A DNA stretch of 64,000 nucleotides, taken from assembly GCF_023091745.1 (NCBI RefSeq), contig NC_068912.1, positions 56,944,567 to 57,008,566 on the forward strand, in the 5' to 3' direction. Origin of the DNA: Budorcas taxicolor (lineage: Eukaryota > Chordata > Mammalia > Artiodactyla > Bovidae). Below are positions 34,301-45,720 of this stretch, piece after piece; within the stretch, counting starts at the first letter, position 1, and each line of letters begins with the position of its first letter. The position numbers and the translations under genes are program-made. The notes under the pieces were generated by a model, which saw only the letters and a program-made list of their open reading frames with translations, searched no databases and was not told the origin of the DNA.

Positions 34301-34942
34301 TCCTTAAAGTTCAATTTTTAAATTTTTTACCACTAATACACTCCCAGTCATCCTAACACTGTACCTCATATTAAGAGGAATTCAGATATTTATTGAAAGA
34401 ATGAGTGTATTTACTAAAGTTATCCAATTCAGGGGAGGTTCCACTTTTGACAAGTACAAATCTGGTTGAAAGCCTATGTTTACGTTGGTTAAATACCTTT
34501 TATGAATATATATTCTTCAGTAGTCCTTTTCTGACTTTTTTATTCTGATCTGAAAAGTGATAATCTTTTTAGTTTGTCTTGCCTTCGCTATTGTACCTCC
34601 AGTCTTCTCAGATTCTTTTAATTATTTAAATTGCCATTCTCTGAATGTTTTTAAATGCTTTTAAATTGTCTTGTTGGAAGGACCAAAATAAGTCATGATT
34701 TTGCGCTCCAGATAGTTTGTATACAATAGTAAATTTTCTTATTTTAGAAATACATGGATCCCAGTAGTTTTCATCGAGCGCACTTGAGAGTTCAGTTCTC
34801 TTGTTGTTGCTGGTGCTCTTCTCTTTGTATTGTTGTTTCTGGATATGACATGACTTTTTTATTTAGAATATATATTGATTCAAATGTACTTATTTCTAAT
34901 CAACAGTAAAATACCTAATTATCATTCCATGTAACTTTGTAT

Positions 34943-35214
34943 CTGCTAAGTCACTTCAGTCGTGTCCGACTCTGTGCGGCCCCATAGACATAGATGGCAG
35001 CCCACCAGGCTCCCCCGTCCCTGGGATTCTCCAGGCAAGAACACTGGAGTGGGTTGCCATTTCCGTCTCCAATGTATGAAAGTGAAAAGTGAAAGGGAAG
35101 TTGCTCAGTCGTGTCCGACTCTTTGTGACCCCATGGACTGCAGCCTACCAGGCTCCTCTGTCCATGGGAGTTTCCAGGGAAGAGTACTGGAGTGGGGTGC
35201 CATCACCTTCTCCG
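34943..35214 (-). repeat. Bov-A2 dimeric SINE with target-site duplication
   Basis: Antisense dimer with linker AATGTATGAAAGTGAAAAGT. GTAACTTTGTAT flanks it at 34931-34942 and 35215-35226, fixing both ends. Confidence 0.96.
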
Positions 35215-35812
35215 GTAACTTTGTATGGCACTTCACAAATCTTAATTGTACCTGCTGTAAGCCTTTATTTATTAAATCTTTAAACCAGTAGAGTACATTG
35301 TATGACTGCTTCTAATGTGATCAAAGGTACATCATTATATCTAGCAAAGTATATTTTGTTTCTATATTTTCACTTGTTTATGATTTCAAAAATAATAGTT
35401 CAAACTTTTTTTTATTTCTAGACATATCCTTCCTATTACCCCTCATCCCCACTTAACCTCTTTTGGAAGATAGATTTTTATTTTTTAATACTCTTCAGTT
35501 AACTTTAAAGAGCTTCTGGATTATAAGAAGAGTCCTATGACTTTCTAAGCAGTGTATGTAGCAAATATTTACCCTGACTTCTAGGCAGCTGCACAAATGC
35601 CATGCTGATAAGAATCTTAACAAAACTGAATCATTTAACCTGTTTTCTAATCATTTCTGTATATTTGATCACTTTAAATTGTTATTTACAAATCTGCCTT
35701 GGTAATTGACAAATAGTTAAATGGCATAAGAACATTTTCTTGAAATAGTGACTGAATTAATCTCTAGGAATCTTCAAACTGATATAATTTAGTTATTTTT
35801 GGAACAGCAGAG

Positions 35813-36137
35813 GGCTTCCCTGGTGATGCAATAGTTAAGAATCAATGTGCAGTGCAGGGGACACCAGTTCAGTCCCTGGTCTGGAAACATCCTACATGCT
35901 GCAGGGCCAACAAAGGCTGTGTACCCCAACTACTGAGCCCAAGCACCAGCAACTACTGAGCCCACACGCCACTACTCTGATGTGCACCCAAGAGCTTTTG
36001 CTCCACAACAAGAGTAGCCACCACTGTGAGAAACCCACACACCACAGGGAGAGAGGAGCCCCTGCTCTCCACAGCTAGAGAAAGCCTGTACATAGCAGCA
36101 AAGACCCAGTGCAGCCAAAAATAAATAAAAGAAAAAA
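35813..36137 (+). repeat. CHR-1-type tRNA SINE
   Basis: GGGCTTCCCTGGTGATGCAA, CAGTTCAGTCCCTGGTCTGG box B, then the long body with CAACTACTGAGCCCA repeats and CCAGTGCAGCCAAAAATAAA. The ORF across it is accidental. Confidence 0.75.
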
Positions 36138-36948
36138 AATTTTTAAATAAGTAAAGTAGAAAAATAAGTTACTCTGGAATGTGTTTTGCAAGTCTCATAT
36201 TCTCACATAGTCTGTCCTAGTGCTGTGTGTATATAGTGAATATTCAACTATCTTTTTAAAGTTTAGTTTACCGCCTGTAAAATGTGTTTTGCCACTACGG
36301 TGTATTTAACGGATATTTCCTTCATTCAGAATTTGGAGCTTGTGGATTTATACGTAGCAGAGAGAAGAGAAAAGAACAGATGACGATAGTCATTATTTCA
36401 CTCTCCATGGGTCATTAAGTGACTCATCTTAATATTTCTTTTAAATGTATTCCTCATTCCAGCCTGTTAAAAATTTCTTAAAGACAAAGTTATAGCTTTT
36501 GTTATAAATACAAAAATATATTTGAGTAGTTCTTTTCTCTAGAGATATTTTTTTTGTAGTTGTGAACAAACCGTGTTAAATAATGCTTTGCACAGGTGTG
36601 CATTATACCATTTGCCAAAGGAATGGTATAAAACCCACAGGATATCATCAGCTCATTTTCATTTGGGGAGTCAGGAATATTTGGACAAATCTGAAAGGAT
36701 GAAGGTAATAGAGAAGACATTCTAATAAGCCAGAATAGTAGAATCAATTTCATTTTGAACTAAATATAGTAGGGGAAATTAAGATGGGATATCTAAATCT
36801 CTTCCAACAGTTCTGCAAAACCTTGAAAAGAAAAAGTATTTATTAATTTTTGTTTTGTTGTTCTAGATGCACATATATAAAGATCTTCATAGTGAAACAT
36901 GTCTGCAGTTCTATTGCTAGTTGATTCTTAGTTTAAAAAATAAGTTCT

Positions 36949-37089
36949 TGGGACTCCCCTGGCGCTCCAGTGGCTAACTGCACTCCCAATTCAGGGGGCC
37001 CAGATTTGATCCCTGGTCGGGAAACTAGATCCCACACGCCACAACTAAGACCCAGTGCAGCCACATAAGTTTAAAAAAAAAAAAAAAAG
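36949..37089 (+). repeat. CHR-2-type tRNA SINE with target-site duplication
   Basis: GGGACTCCCCTGGCGCTCCA to CCCAGTGCAGCCACATAAG and a poly(A) run. ATAAGTTCT lies at 36940-36948 and 37090-37098. Confidence 0.88.
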
Positions 37090-39002
37090 ATAAGTTCTCA
37101 AAAGCATGCCTGTCACTATAAAATCTAATTGGAAACTAATGCAAATCATTATAGAGCTGGTATTAAGAACTGTCTGGTATCTTAATGAAACAGGTTATTT
37201 GTATATTTTTTAATATATTGTAAAATTTTCTAACTTGGACAGTTAAGATATGATCATTACTAAAGACTTGGTAAAATGTAGATCAACAGTAACCCCAAAA
37301 GGAAGATATTTACTTAAAAACTTCCCCAAACCCTGTGCTCTAGATATAACTCCTATTAAAATAGTAGTTATTGTTTTGAACTATTAGGTGTATTCTGCTA
37401 AGTATTTTCTATTTTCTCACTTAATTTTTTTTTAATTTCCTTGAATGCTTCCAAGCTTTTTCCTTTGCAAATATATATTTACAGATAAATATATAAATAC
37501 ATTAATGTAAATATATAAAAACAATGTATCTGTCTTTTTTTCAACAATGGAAAACAAACTGATCTATAAACCTTTATATGCATTTGTGTCTATATCACTA
37601 AATATAGATTAATACAATTTTTAAATGATTGGATGTGTATGAAACACATGTACTTGTGAGTGAGGTCCATGTTAATTTATTTAACCAATAGCCTTTTACA
37701 CACTTAGATTATTTTCAGATCCAGACTTGGTTAGCAGGACCTCGTATCTGTGTTTGCCTTATATAGTGTCATTGTTTCCTCAGTATAAAGAAATTCTGAG
37801 AAAGATACTTACAGGTCTAAAAGAGTAGGCACATTTTTAAGACTGGTTCTTTTTGCTAAAAACCCTTCAGGAAGGATGTATCCATTTATATTTCTCCCAC
37901 AGCTAACCCTCAGCAAAATGTTCTCTACCCCCTCTCTAACCTTAAATATTCTTTTTAATTTTTGCCACTCCAAATAAGGTTACCTGATGGTTTTGACAGC
38001 TCTTGGATTATTTTCTGAGGTTGAACATTTATTTCAAATGTTTAGTGACCACTTGCGTATTTGTATATTACATGTTCCTGTCCTTAGTTATTCTAGTACC
38101 TAGTATTTTCTATTATTATTAATAGGAGCCCTCTTATATACTGTCAGAAATAATTTTTCCCAATTTGTCATCTTTACTTTTTTAACTTTGTTTCCAGTGG
38201 TGTTTTGCTATATCTGTTTCCATTTTTATAGAGGCACATCTATAAATAATTTTCTTTAGAATCATGTGTAGGAAAATTTTAGTTTATCCAGGTTGTCTGT
38301 GTTAAATGTCATGGTAATAACACGAGTCTTTTTTTTAACACTTAATCACAATTCAGATTATCAGTTATATGGTTACTTGTTTAGCATCTTTCTTCCCCAC
38401 CAGACTATAAACTCCGTAAGGGCAGGAGTCCTGTCTGTTTTATATAGCTTTATCTCTGCTGTCTGGTATACAATAGATATTCAAAAGTATTTATTGCATA
38501 ATACACACACACACTCCCAGACGCATGCATACATGATCTTTTTCTTTCTTTTTGTCTGGCTTGATAGCTTTACCATATATAAAAATAGAGGTGTTTTTAA
38601 CTCTAGATTTCCTAATCTGTTTCTTTGTCTTATCCATTCTGATAATAAGTATCACATAGTATATTAAATAACAGTTGAACAAATTCTCCCGTATTTTACT
38701 TTTTCTAAACTGCTCTATTCTCAAACATTTACCCTTATATACTCAGAGTTTTGCTGTCATTTTGTCAAGCCCTTAAAATCCTATTGTAATTTGGGATTTT
38801 TATTAACTTGAAATGACATCTTTCCATTGAAGAAAATGGGATGTCTTTCTACTTGTAGGTGTTTTAACTTCCTTGGTTTTCCCATATAGAAAAGAATCTA
38901 ATTTTTTTATTTGTTGCATTTATTTCTCCTTTCTGTATTGATCTTTATAGTCACTTGTATCTGGAAGTGAACAATTTGAATCTATTTTTCTTTTCTTTTA
39001 AG

Positions 39003-39052
39003 CTTTCGTCAGGAGTGATAAACCCAAACTATTCAAAGGACTGCAAATCAAG
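39003..39052 (+). CDS. SELENOF: SELENOF coding exon 4
   Basis: Encodes the end of codon 106 through residue 122: (A)FVRSDKPKLFKGLQIK, part of the thioredoxin-like fold after the CGU motif. The acceptor TTTTCTTTTAAG| is unusual in having AAG rather than CAG but has a strong pyrimidine tract. The donor is ATCAAG|GTAATG. With exon 3 (64 nt) it makes 114 nt, restoring phase 0. No frameshift or stop is present. Confidence 0.96.
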
Positions 39053-39109
39053 GTAATGTAATTTTAATGTGATCCTTTTTTTCCAGCGTTTTTTTTTTTT
39101 AATTAAAAA

Positions 39110-40060
39110 ATTACTCATTTTAAATTAACTTTTATTTTTTAGAACAATCTTAAGTTTATAGAAAAATTTATTCTAGAGTTCTCATATACTCCCATCTCCA
39201 TCTTCCAGTTACCTTATTAACATCCTGCATTGATGTACATTTGCAGATGAACCAATATTAATACATTATTAAGTGAATTTCATAGTTTGCATTAGGACTT
39301 AATTCTTTGTACAGTTCTAGGAGTTTTACCAAATGCATAATGTCATATATCCACCATTATAGTATCATACAGAAGTTTCACTGTTCCCAAAATTCCCCGG
39401 TGCTCCACATCCCACCCCCTGCCAAACACCTGACAACCACTGACGTTTTGACTGTCTCTGTAGTCTTGGCTGGTCCGGGTTATCATATAATTGGAATCAT
39501 ACAGTAGATAGTTTTTTCAGATTTCAGACTTCACTTGATATACATTTACATTTCCTTTGTGTCTTTTCTGTAGCTGGATAGCTCATTTCTTTCTAATGCT
39601 GAATAACATGAACAATATTCTGTTATATCATGGTTTGTTTTTCTGTTCACCTATGGAAGGGCATGGTGGTCGCTTCCAGGTTTTAGCAAGTAACAGTGCT
39701 GTGTACATTTTTATGTAGACATAAGTTTATCTTACATGAGTAATTGCCTAGAAGCACAATTACTGAATCATAGCAAGACTATTGGGCACTTCTTACAAAG
39801 CTAAACTGTTTTCCAAAGTAGCTATATCATGCTGCAGTCCCTTAATAATAGATGAGAGTTCCTGTTGATCCACATTCATCAACATTAGTTATTGTCAGTG
39901 TTTGAATTTTAGCCATTCTAATAAGTGTGTTGTTATCTCATTTTCATTTGCATTTTCTTAACTGAGCATCATATCACATGCTATTTGCCATCTGTGTATC
40001 TTCTGTGGTGAATCTGAGATCTTTTGCTCACTGTTTAAAATTTTAATTACGGTTAAAAAA
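39110..40060 (-). repeat. L1M-type LINE 3' region
   Basis: Antisense pattern: TATCATATAATTGGAATCAT, AAGCACAATTACTGAATCAT, ACTGTTTTCCAAAGTAGCTA and TTGCATTTTCTTAACTGAGC. Heavily decayed. Confidence 0.75.
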
Positions 40061-40067
40061 AATTTTT

Positions 40068-40180
40068 AAGAAATTTCCCTGGTGGTCCAGCACTTAAGAC
40101 CCCATGGGGACACAGGTTTCGTCTCTGGTCAGGGAACTGAGATCCCACATGCTGTTCAGTCAAAAAATTAAAAACTTAAA
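40068..40180 (+). repeat. CHR-2-type tRNA SINE
   Basis: AAATTTCCCTGGTGGTCCAG, GGTTTCGTCTCTGGTCAGGG, CTGAGATCCCACATGCTG, A-rich tail. It sits between two antisense L1 segments that were probably contiguous. Confidence 0.8.
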
Positions 40181-40650
40181 AGCAGTTAAGATGGTAAGTT
40201 AAATGTTAAGAGTACAGTTCAGTAGTGTTGAGTATATTCACAGTGTTGTGCAGTAGATCTAGAATTTTTTCGTCTTGCCAAACTGAAACTCTATATCCAT
40301 TAAATACTAATTCCCCTCTCTCCTGTCCCCAGTCCATGGCAACCAACTTTGTTTCTATGATTTTGACTGCTTTAGATACTTCATATTAATGAAATCATAT
40401 AGTATTTGTCCTTTCATGACTGGCTTATTTCACTTTAGCGTGATGTCTTTGAGGTTCATCCATGTTGTAGCATGTGACAGGATGCTTTCTGTGCATCTGT
40501 TGATACAAGATTTCTTGTTTAGCCTGTTGGTAATAGTGGATTACATTAATTCATTTTCAAATATTGCACCAGCTTTGTATACTTGGAGCAAATCCAAATT
40601 GGTCATGGCATATGATTCTTTATACATTGTTGGGTTTGATTTAATATTTG
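40181..40650 (-). repeat. L1M-type LINE segment
   Basis: TTGCCAAACTGAAACTCTAT, CCCCAGTCCATGGCAACCAA, GAAATCATATAGTATTTGTC and GGTTCATCCATGTTGTAGCA are antisense L1M 3' UTR motifs. Confidence 0.7.
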
Positions 40651-41491
40651 AATATTTTTGCAGCTGTGTTCTATGTAGTTTCTAATTTTATGACTGAGGT
40701 TTTTTTAATTAAAAAATGAAGTTTTTAAGCACAGTCTATGTAGATAGCCTGATCCAAAAGTTTTTAGTAGTAATGTTATTGCTTCATTAGCTTAGAGGGC
40801 CACAAATGGGTTGAGAATATACCCAATGCTAATAATCACATCAGAGCTTGTCTTCATCTCCTGAGTTCACAACCCTAGAAAACCTAGAAAAACTGAAGCA
40901 TAATTGCTAAGAGAAGTTCTCAGAGCTCCCTTTATCATCACTGCTACATTCTAGTTATGTAGTCCCTAATTTAGCATTGAAGATCGATCGCTTAATGAAT
41001 GGGATCATGTTTGTTATCCCATTTACCCAAAGTAAGAATTCCTCAGAGCCTTCTGGTGAAATATTGGACCCCGCCACTTAGGTAGGTCTGAAGTTTTAGG
41101 AATTCAACCAAATTACAAACTATTTACAACAAAATCAATTTTTTCTGGTTTAAGAAATCAAATGAAAGTCCAGTGCAGAATTATCTGATAATTGGTAGGC
41201 ACAGTCTTTTTTAACATTGCTCTTAATTATCATTCTCTTCATGTATGCAATAAACACTTGTTATATTCAAAAGTAAGCTTAAACCCCAAGTAAAACTGTC
41301 TCGATACCAGCAAGTGTTTCTCTTCAAAGTAAAGTGTGGGGTTTTTTCCCCTATTTTTTATGAAATCCCTAAAAGAGTTTAGAAGCTTATTATTATTACA
41401 TTTAGTTAAGCTAGGTTGAATTGGTTTGGATTTTGGTTGAAGCTTGAAAAGACTCCTCCTAAGCAGAAAATTATATTCCTCTCTTTTGTAG

Positions 41492-41623
41492 TATGTTCGC
41501 GGTTCAGACCCTGTGCTAAAGCTTTTGGACGACAGTGGGAACATTGCTGAAGAACTAAGCATCCTCAAATGGAACACAGACAGTGTAGAAGAATTCCTGA
41601 GTGAGAAGTTGGAACGCATATAA
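41492..41623 (+). CDS. SELENOF: SELENOF coding exon 5 (C-terminus and stop)
   Basis: Encodes residues 123-165, YVRGSDPVLKLLDDSGNI to FLSEKLERI, and the TAA stop at 41621-41623. It completes the thioredoxin-like domain. There is no KDEL-type signal, as expected for this protein, which is held in the ER through UGGT. The acceptor is CTCTTTTGTAG|. Total coding length over the five exons is 498 nt including stop, giving 165 residues, the usual vertebrate length. The same exon carries the whole 3' UTR. Confidence 0.98.
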   Translation, partial: YVRGSDPVLKLLDDSGNIAEELSILKWNTDSVEEFLSEKLERI

Positions 41624-42188
41624 ATCTTAAATTTTGTCCTATCCTTCTGTTACCTTGTCCAGTGAAATACTATAGCACCTAGAAAATAATTTAGTTTTGC
41701 TTTCTTGCATTGGTCAGTCTTTTACTGTGAGGCATTAAACATCTAATTAAAAGTTCAAGCGGCAGCACAGCCCATGATAGGTAAGAAGTTAACAAAACCC
41801 TTTTTTATAAGTTTCCATCCTTCCTTTGTTGATACCACTAGTAACAGAATGCCTGGTAGTAGACTTGTGGTTAATTGTGCAGGTGATAGTTTGTGATAAT
41901 TGGTCAGTTTCATGAACAGCAGATTTCTAAATTAGGGAGGTTAATGAGATGATTGTTGTGCTTCGTGTGCTGTGTGCTCTCTGAGAGTAACGACAAAAAT
42001 CTTGAAAGCAAGTAAGACATACTGAGCCTCAACAGATTGCCTGTTCCCCAGATCCTCTCATATTTTTGTATCACCCAGCCTTCCTTTTAATAGAAATGTA
42101 TAGTTTATAATGAATGCACTGCATAAGAACTTTATGGCTGCATTATTGCAAAACAGATTCAAGATCTACAGTAAGAGTGAAATATTCA

Positions 42189-42270
42189 CACAAAGATTTG
42201 CATTAATGAAGACTACACAGAAAACCTTCCTGAGGATTTGTGTAGACCTGATATTTAGCAGATTTTTGTG
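42189..42270 (+). promoter_or_regulatory. SELENOF: SECIS element (selenocysteine insertion)
   Basis: Directs Sec incorporation at the UGA via SBP2/eEFSec. Hand folding gives a 13-bp basal helix, 42189-42201 with 42258-42270 (two G-U pairs). Above it come an internal loop, the non-Watson-Crick core ATGA (42206-42209) opposite TGAT (42249-42252), and an upper helix containing perfect CTACACA (42213-42219)/TGTGTAG (42239-42245). The apical part has AAAA (42221-42224) followed by a possible 3-bp mini-stem CCT/AGG (42225-42227/42233-42235), i.e. a type II shape. It lies about 790 nt downstream of the UGA in the spliced mRNA. Confidence 0.95.
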
Positions 42271-42328
42271 CTTTACATTCTTATGGAAAAGTCAATTTAA
42301 AAATGATCATTTGTAAGACCAAAATATA

Positions 42329-42334
42329 AATAAA
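42329..42334 (+). terminator. SELENOF: SELENOF polyadenylation signal AATAAA
   Basis: Canonical hexamer about 60 nt after the SECIS. It gives a 3' UTR of about 730 nt. Further AATAAA matches downstream (about 42675, 43478) are possible but not needed. Confidence 0.8.
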
Positions 42335-42962
42335 AAGTTTCAAAAATCTATCTGAATTTGAAATCTTTCATGTTTAAAAAATGACACATTTCTCAGTACA
42401 TTTTTATTTTCATATAAATCTTTGTTTCAAGCCAAAAAACACTTAAAATGAACACATTTTCATTAATACCTTATTATATAAGGAATATCTCTTAAAATAC
42501 CACCTCTTTTTTTATGAGCTATTAAAAATGACTTTGCTTAGTCTTTTGTGTGATGAAAGTGACTTCTTAAAGATGGTTCACTAAGACCAGCATTCGTCCA
42601 AATGACTTCAGGTCACTTACACCTCTTACTAAATTAAAGTGGTCTAAAATCTTACTGTATTAACTCAATCTTAGAATAAATTCTTAAACTGTCTTAATGA
42701 AGGGTATTTGAAATTCTTTTAAAGACAGCTCTGCCAGGAAATGTTTGTAGAATATTTAACAGAGGTCAGTTGTTAATCTTTACTGGCATTTTGTGACATG
42801 TCATTTTAACACATTTTAAAAGCCAACTAGAAAATGAAAAAATACTGTAAGTCCTGGCATACAAGCTGTGGTCTATTTTTGGTCATCCATAGTAATGTGG
42901 AGAGCCATCACTTTGATAGTACAAGGCCCTGGATAATATACTAATCCCTAATGGTGGTTATT

Positions 42963-43172
42963 GGGCTTCCCTGGTGGCTCAGTGATAAAGAATCTGTCTT
43001 CCAATGCGGGAGACGGGAGTTCAATCCCTGGTCGGGAAGATGCCCTGGGGAATGAAATAGCACCCCACTCCAGTATTGTTGCCTGGGAAATCCCATGGAC
43101 AGAGGAGCCTGGTGGGCTTCTGTCTATGGGGTCACATAAGAGTTGGACATGACTTACAAGTAAATAACAACA
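42963..43172 (+). repeat. Bov-tA SINE with target-site duplication
   Basis: Sense copy GGGCTTCCCTGGTGGCTCAG to ACAAGTAAATAACAACA. AATGGTGGTTATT flanks it at 42950-42962 and 43173-43185. Confidence 0.96.
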
Positions 43173-44399
43173 AATGGTGGTTATTACTTCAGAACAAAAA
43201 TGAAGTGAAGCCAATCGTGGAAAGTGGGGAAAAACCAGTAAGAGAGGAGTTGCTGCCACATACAGAGAAATAGCTGGATAGAAAGGGTGAAACTTCAGAA
43301 CTTCTGGGGTTGGCACAGAAACCTAATCGGACTGTTCTCTGAGCAGGAGGAGCCAGTCAAATGAGTTATCTGGCATTGAGAAGCCTGAAAACTCTATTGT
43401 ATCCAAGTTGTTATTAGAGATCAAAAGAGACTGAAGAACCTTAAACTTTGAAAAACTTTTAAGTTCTTGAGTTGATGAATAAATGTGTTATCTACCAAGC
43501 TCCACTATTTTAATTGGGAAGTTTGAGTTAATTAGCCAGTTCCAACTCTTTTTCACCAATTCCAATCAACAGCTAAAACCTTTTTAAAGAAACAAATCTT
43601 GATTACCAAGAAGAGGGTATATAAATACTGGTCCAAAATAGTACCATTTTATAGCCAAATTTTGACATTTGATTAAGCTTATTCAAGTTCACAGATATGG
43701 ATATGTAATAGTCACTTGATATTTATAAATTTGCTCCCCATGCCAACATTTTGTTACTTATAACGTAAAGCAGTTAAAATGTGTCTCTAAATTCCTGAAT
43801 TTGGCAAAAGCCTCTTAAGGAGCTATGAGCAAAAGCTGACATTTCCTGTTTTAAGAGGATTTGAGACTTGAAAGCCAATCTAAAATTAAAGTTAATAAAA
43901 TGCATAAAATATTTTTTAAAGCAAACTGAAAAACTTTGGAAATTAAAATTGGCAGTAGCTACCATGTGAAAGCGTGTCTACAAATATATAGAAAGTAGGA
44001 GTACAGATTACAGATAGGAGCACAACTAGGTAAGTATTTCTTTTCCTTAACAATGAAAGTATATTCTAATTACATCCTGTGGTGACAGACAACTTTTTCT
44101 AGGAGAAGATCGCATGTGTTTGTGATAAATTAGACTTTTGCTGATTAAAATAAACATTTTCATTTTGCCTTCAAACTGGTCTTTAACCCAGGAATCAGTA
44201 GCATGAAACATGATTACCTAGAAATGCTAAAGGAATAAAACTAAGAATGATCTGAGACCTCTAAAACTAGTTCTTTCCTATTAGCTAGTCTTGAAACAGA
44301 CTACGAATACGTACAACATTTTATCTAGTATTATGAGAAGACTGAAGTTTAGATCTTAAAATTCAAAATGTTTTTTAAAAACCATTTTGGTAGAAAGAC

Positions 44400-45055
44400 T
44401 AAGCTAAAGTTGATCCTATTCACAAATTCCGTATTTGCAAATTCACCTGCTCATTGAAATTTAATTGTAACCCAATCACAATACTCTTGGCACTTTTGAA
44501 GTCAGCCATGGATGTGTGGAAAGCAGTGAAAAATTTGAGTGCCCCAATGCACACATTCCCAGCCAAGGTCAGACAGAGTGACATTCTGCCTTGCTTCAGC
44601 TCATGCTGTGAACAAGCATCCTTTTCACAGTCGATTTAATGCCACGTATTTTGCATTTTGGGGCTTTTTGTTGATGATTTCACTCTCAAGAATGGCTCTC
44701 AAGCGTAGTACTAAAGTGCTGTCTAGTGTTCCTAGTAAGTGCAAGAAAGCTGCGATGTGCCTTCTGGGAAAAAAATTCGTTTTAGGTAAGTTATGTTCAG
44801 GCTTGAGTTACAGTGCTGTTGGCCATGAGTTCATTGTTAGTAATATATTTTAAATAAGCAATGTATTTTAAATAAGGTGTCTTTAAACAAAAACACAAAG
44901 CAAAGTAATGTACTGATAAGTTAGCAAAAATGTGACCAGAGGCTTCCAGAATTCTAACCCTCTGTATCCCCTAAAAGCAATAGTTTTGTGTTCACCAGTT
45001 AAGTGCTTACAGTGACTTTATAGCACATAATAACTACTGTGAGTAATGAGGATTG
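44400..45055 (+). repeat. TcMar-Tigger DNA transposon remnant
   Basis: Resembles the 5' part of a Tigger element: a tail-like AT region (ACAAATTCCGTATTTGCAAA), then a segment whose reading frame at 44686-44850 gives a decayed transposase N-terminus (KRSTKVLSSVPSKCKKA, then LCSGLSYSAVGHEF), the CENP-B-like DNA-binding part of Tigger/pogo transposases. Frames are broken and the catalytic core is missing. It ends near GTGAGTAATGAGGATTGACT. Confidence 0.75.
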
Positions 45056-45720
45056 ACTAATTTAACATTTTTATTGAGACATATTTCATATTTAAAATTC
45101 ACCTACTTAGAGTATGCAGTTCACTGGCTTTTTAGTATATTTACAGAGTTATCCAGCCATCACTACAATCTAATTTAGAAGATTTTCATCACTCCAAAAA
45201 AGAAATCCTGTACCTGTCTGTAGTCAGTCCCACACCCAAACAACCTCAGTCCTAGACACCTATCCAGGTTGTCTCTGGATTTCTCTATGAATTTGCCTAT
45301 TCTGGACATTCTGTATAAACAGAATCACAATATGTGCCTTTTGTGTCTGATTTCTTTCATTTAGTATGTCTTCAAGATTCATTCATATTACAGCATGTAT
45401 CAGTCCTTCAGTTCTTTTTGTGGCTGCATAACAGTTCTTTATATGAATATACCATATTTTATCCATTATTTGGTAGACCTGGGTTGTTTCCACTTCGTGG
45501 TAATTATGAATAACACAGCTCTATACACTGACGTATCACTGTTGGTGTGGAGATGTTTTCATTTTTCTTAGATACATAACCTGGGAGTAGGGTAATATAC
45601 TGTCAATGTTTAACTTTTTGAGGAACTGCCAAACTCTTCTAAAGTGGCTACACCATTTTACATTCCCATCAGCAATGTACAAGAGTTCTAATTATTGCAC
45701 ATCTATAGTCTTCATCTCTC
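45056..45720 (-). repeat. L1M-type LINE 3' region
   Basis: Antisense: AGTTATCCAGCCATCACTAC, ACAGAATCACAATATGTGCC, TTCATTTAGTATGTCTTCAA and CACCATTTTACATTCCCATC. Confidence 0.78.

Larger units (their letters stand above)
27577..39002 (+). other. SELENOF: SELENOF intron 3
   Basis: Starts GTGTGT and ends TTTTCTTTTAAG. It contains two long antisense BovB copies (30.04-32.65 and 33.39-34.30 kb), a nested L1 and Bov-tA, a Bov-A2, two CHR-type SINEs and old repeats. I see nothing in 27600-29160, 34310-34930, 35230-35810, 36150-36940 and 37100-39000 apart from AT-rich sequence. Confidence 0.9.
39053..41491 (+). other. SELENOF: SELENOF intron 4
   Basis: Starts GTAATG and ends CTCTTTTGTAG. It is largely old antisense L1 plus one CHR-2 SINE. 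In 40700-41490 I see no repeat or gene. Confidence 0.9.
41624..42352 (+). other. SELENOF: SELENOF 3' UTR
   Basis: AT-rich, about 730 nt, in the same exon as the stop codon. It holds the SECIS element (42189-42270) and ends shortly after the AATAAA at 42329. The cleavage point is estimated. No repeat is seen inside it, consistent with a retained functional UTR. Confidence 0.85.

Noticed and set aside
41944..42005. Alternative SECIS candidate around TTAATGAGATGATTG
   Set aside because: Pairing TTGTTG with CGACAA is possible, but there is no proper GA opposite the ATGA and no helix between core and loop; 42189-42270 is far better.
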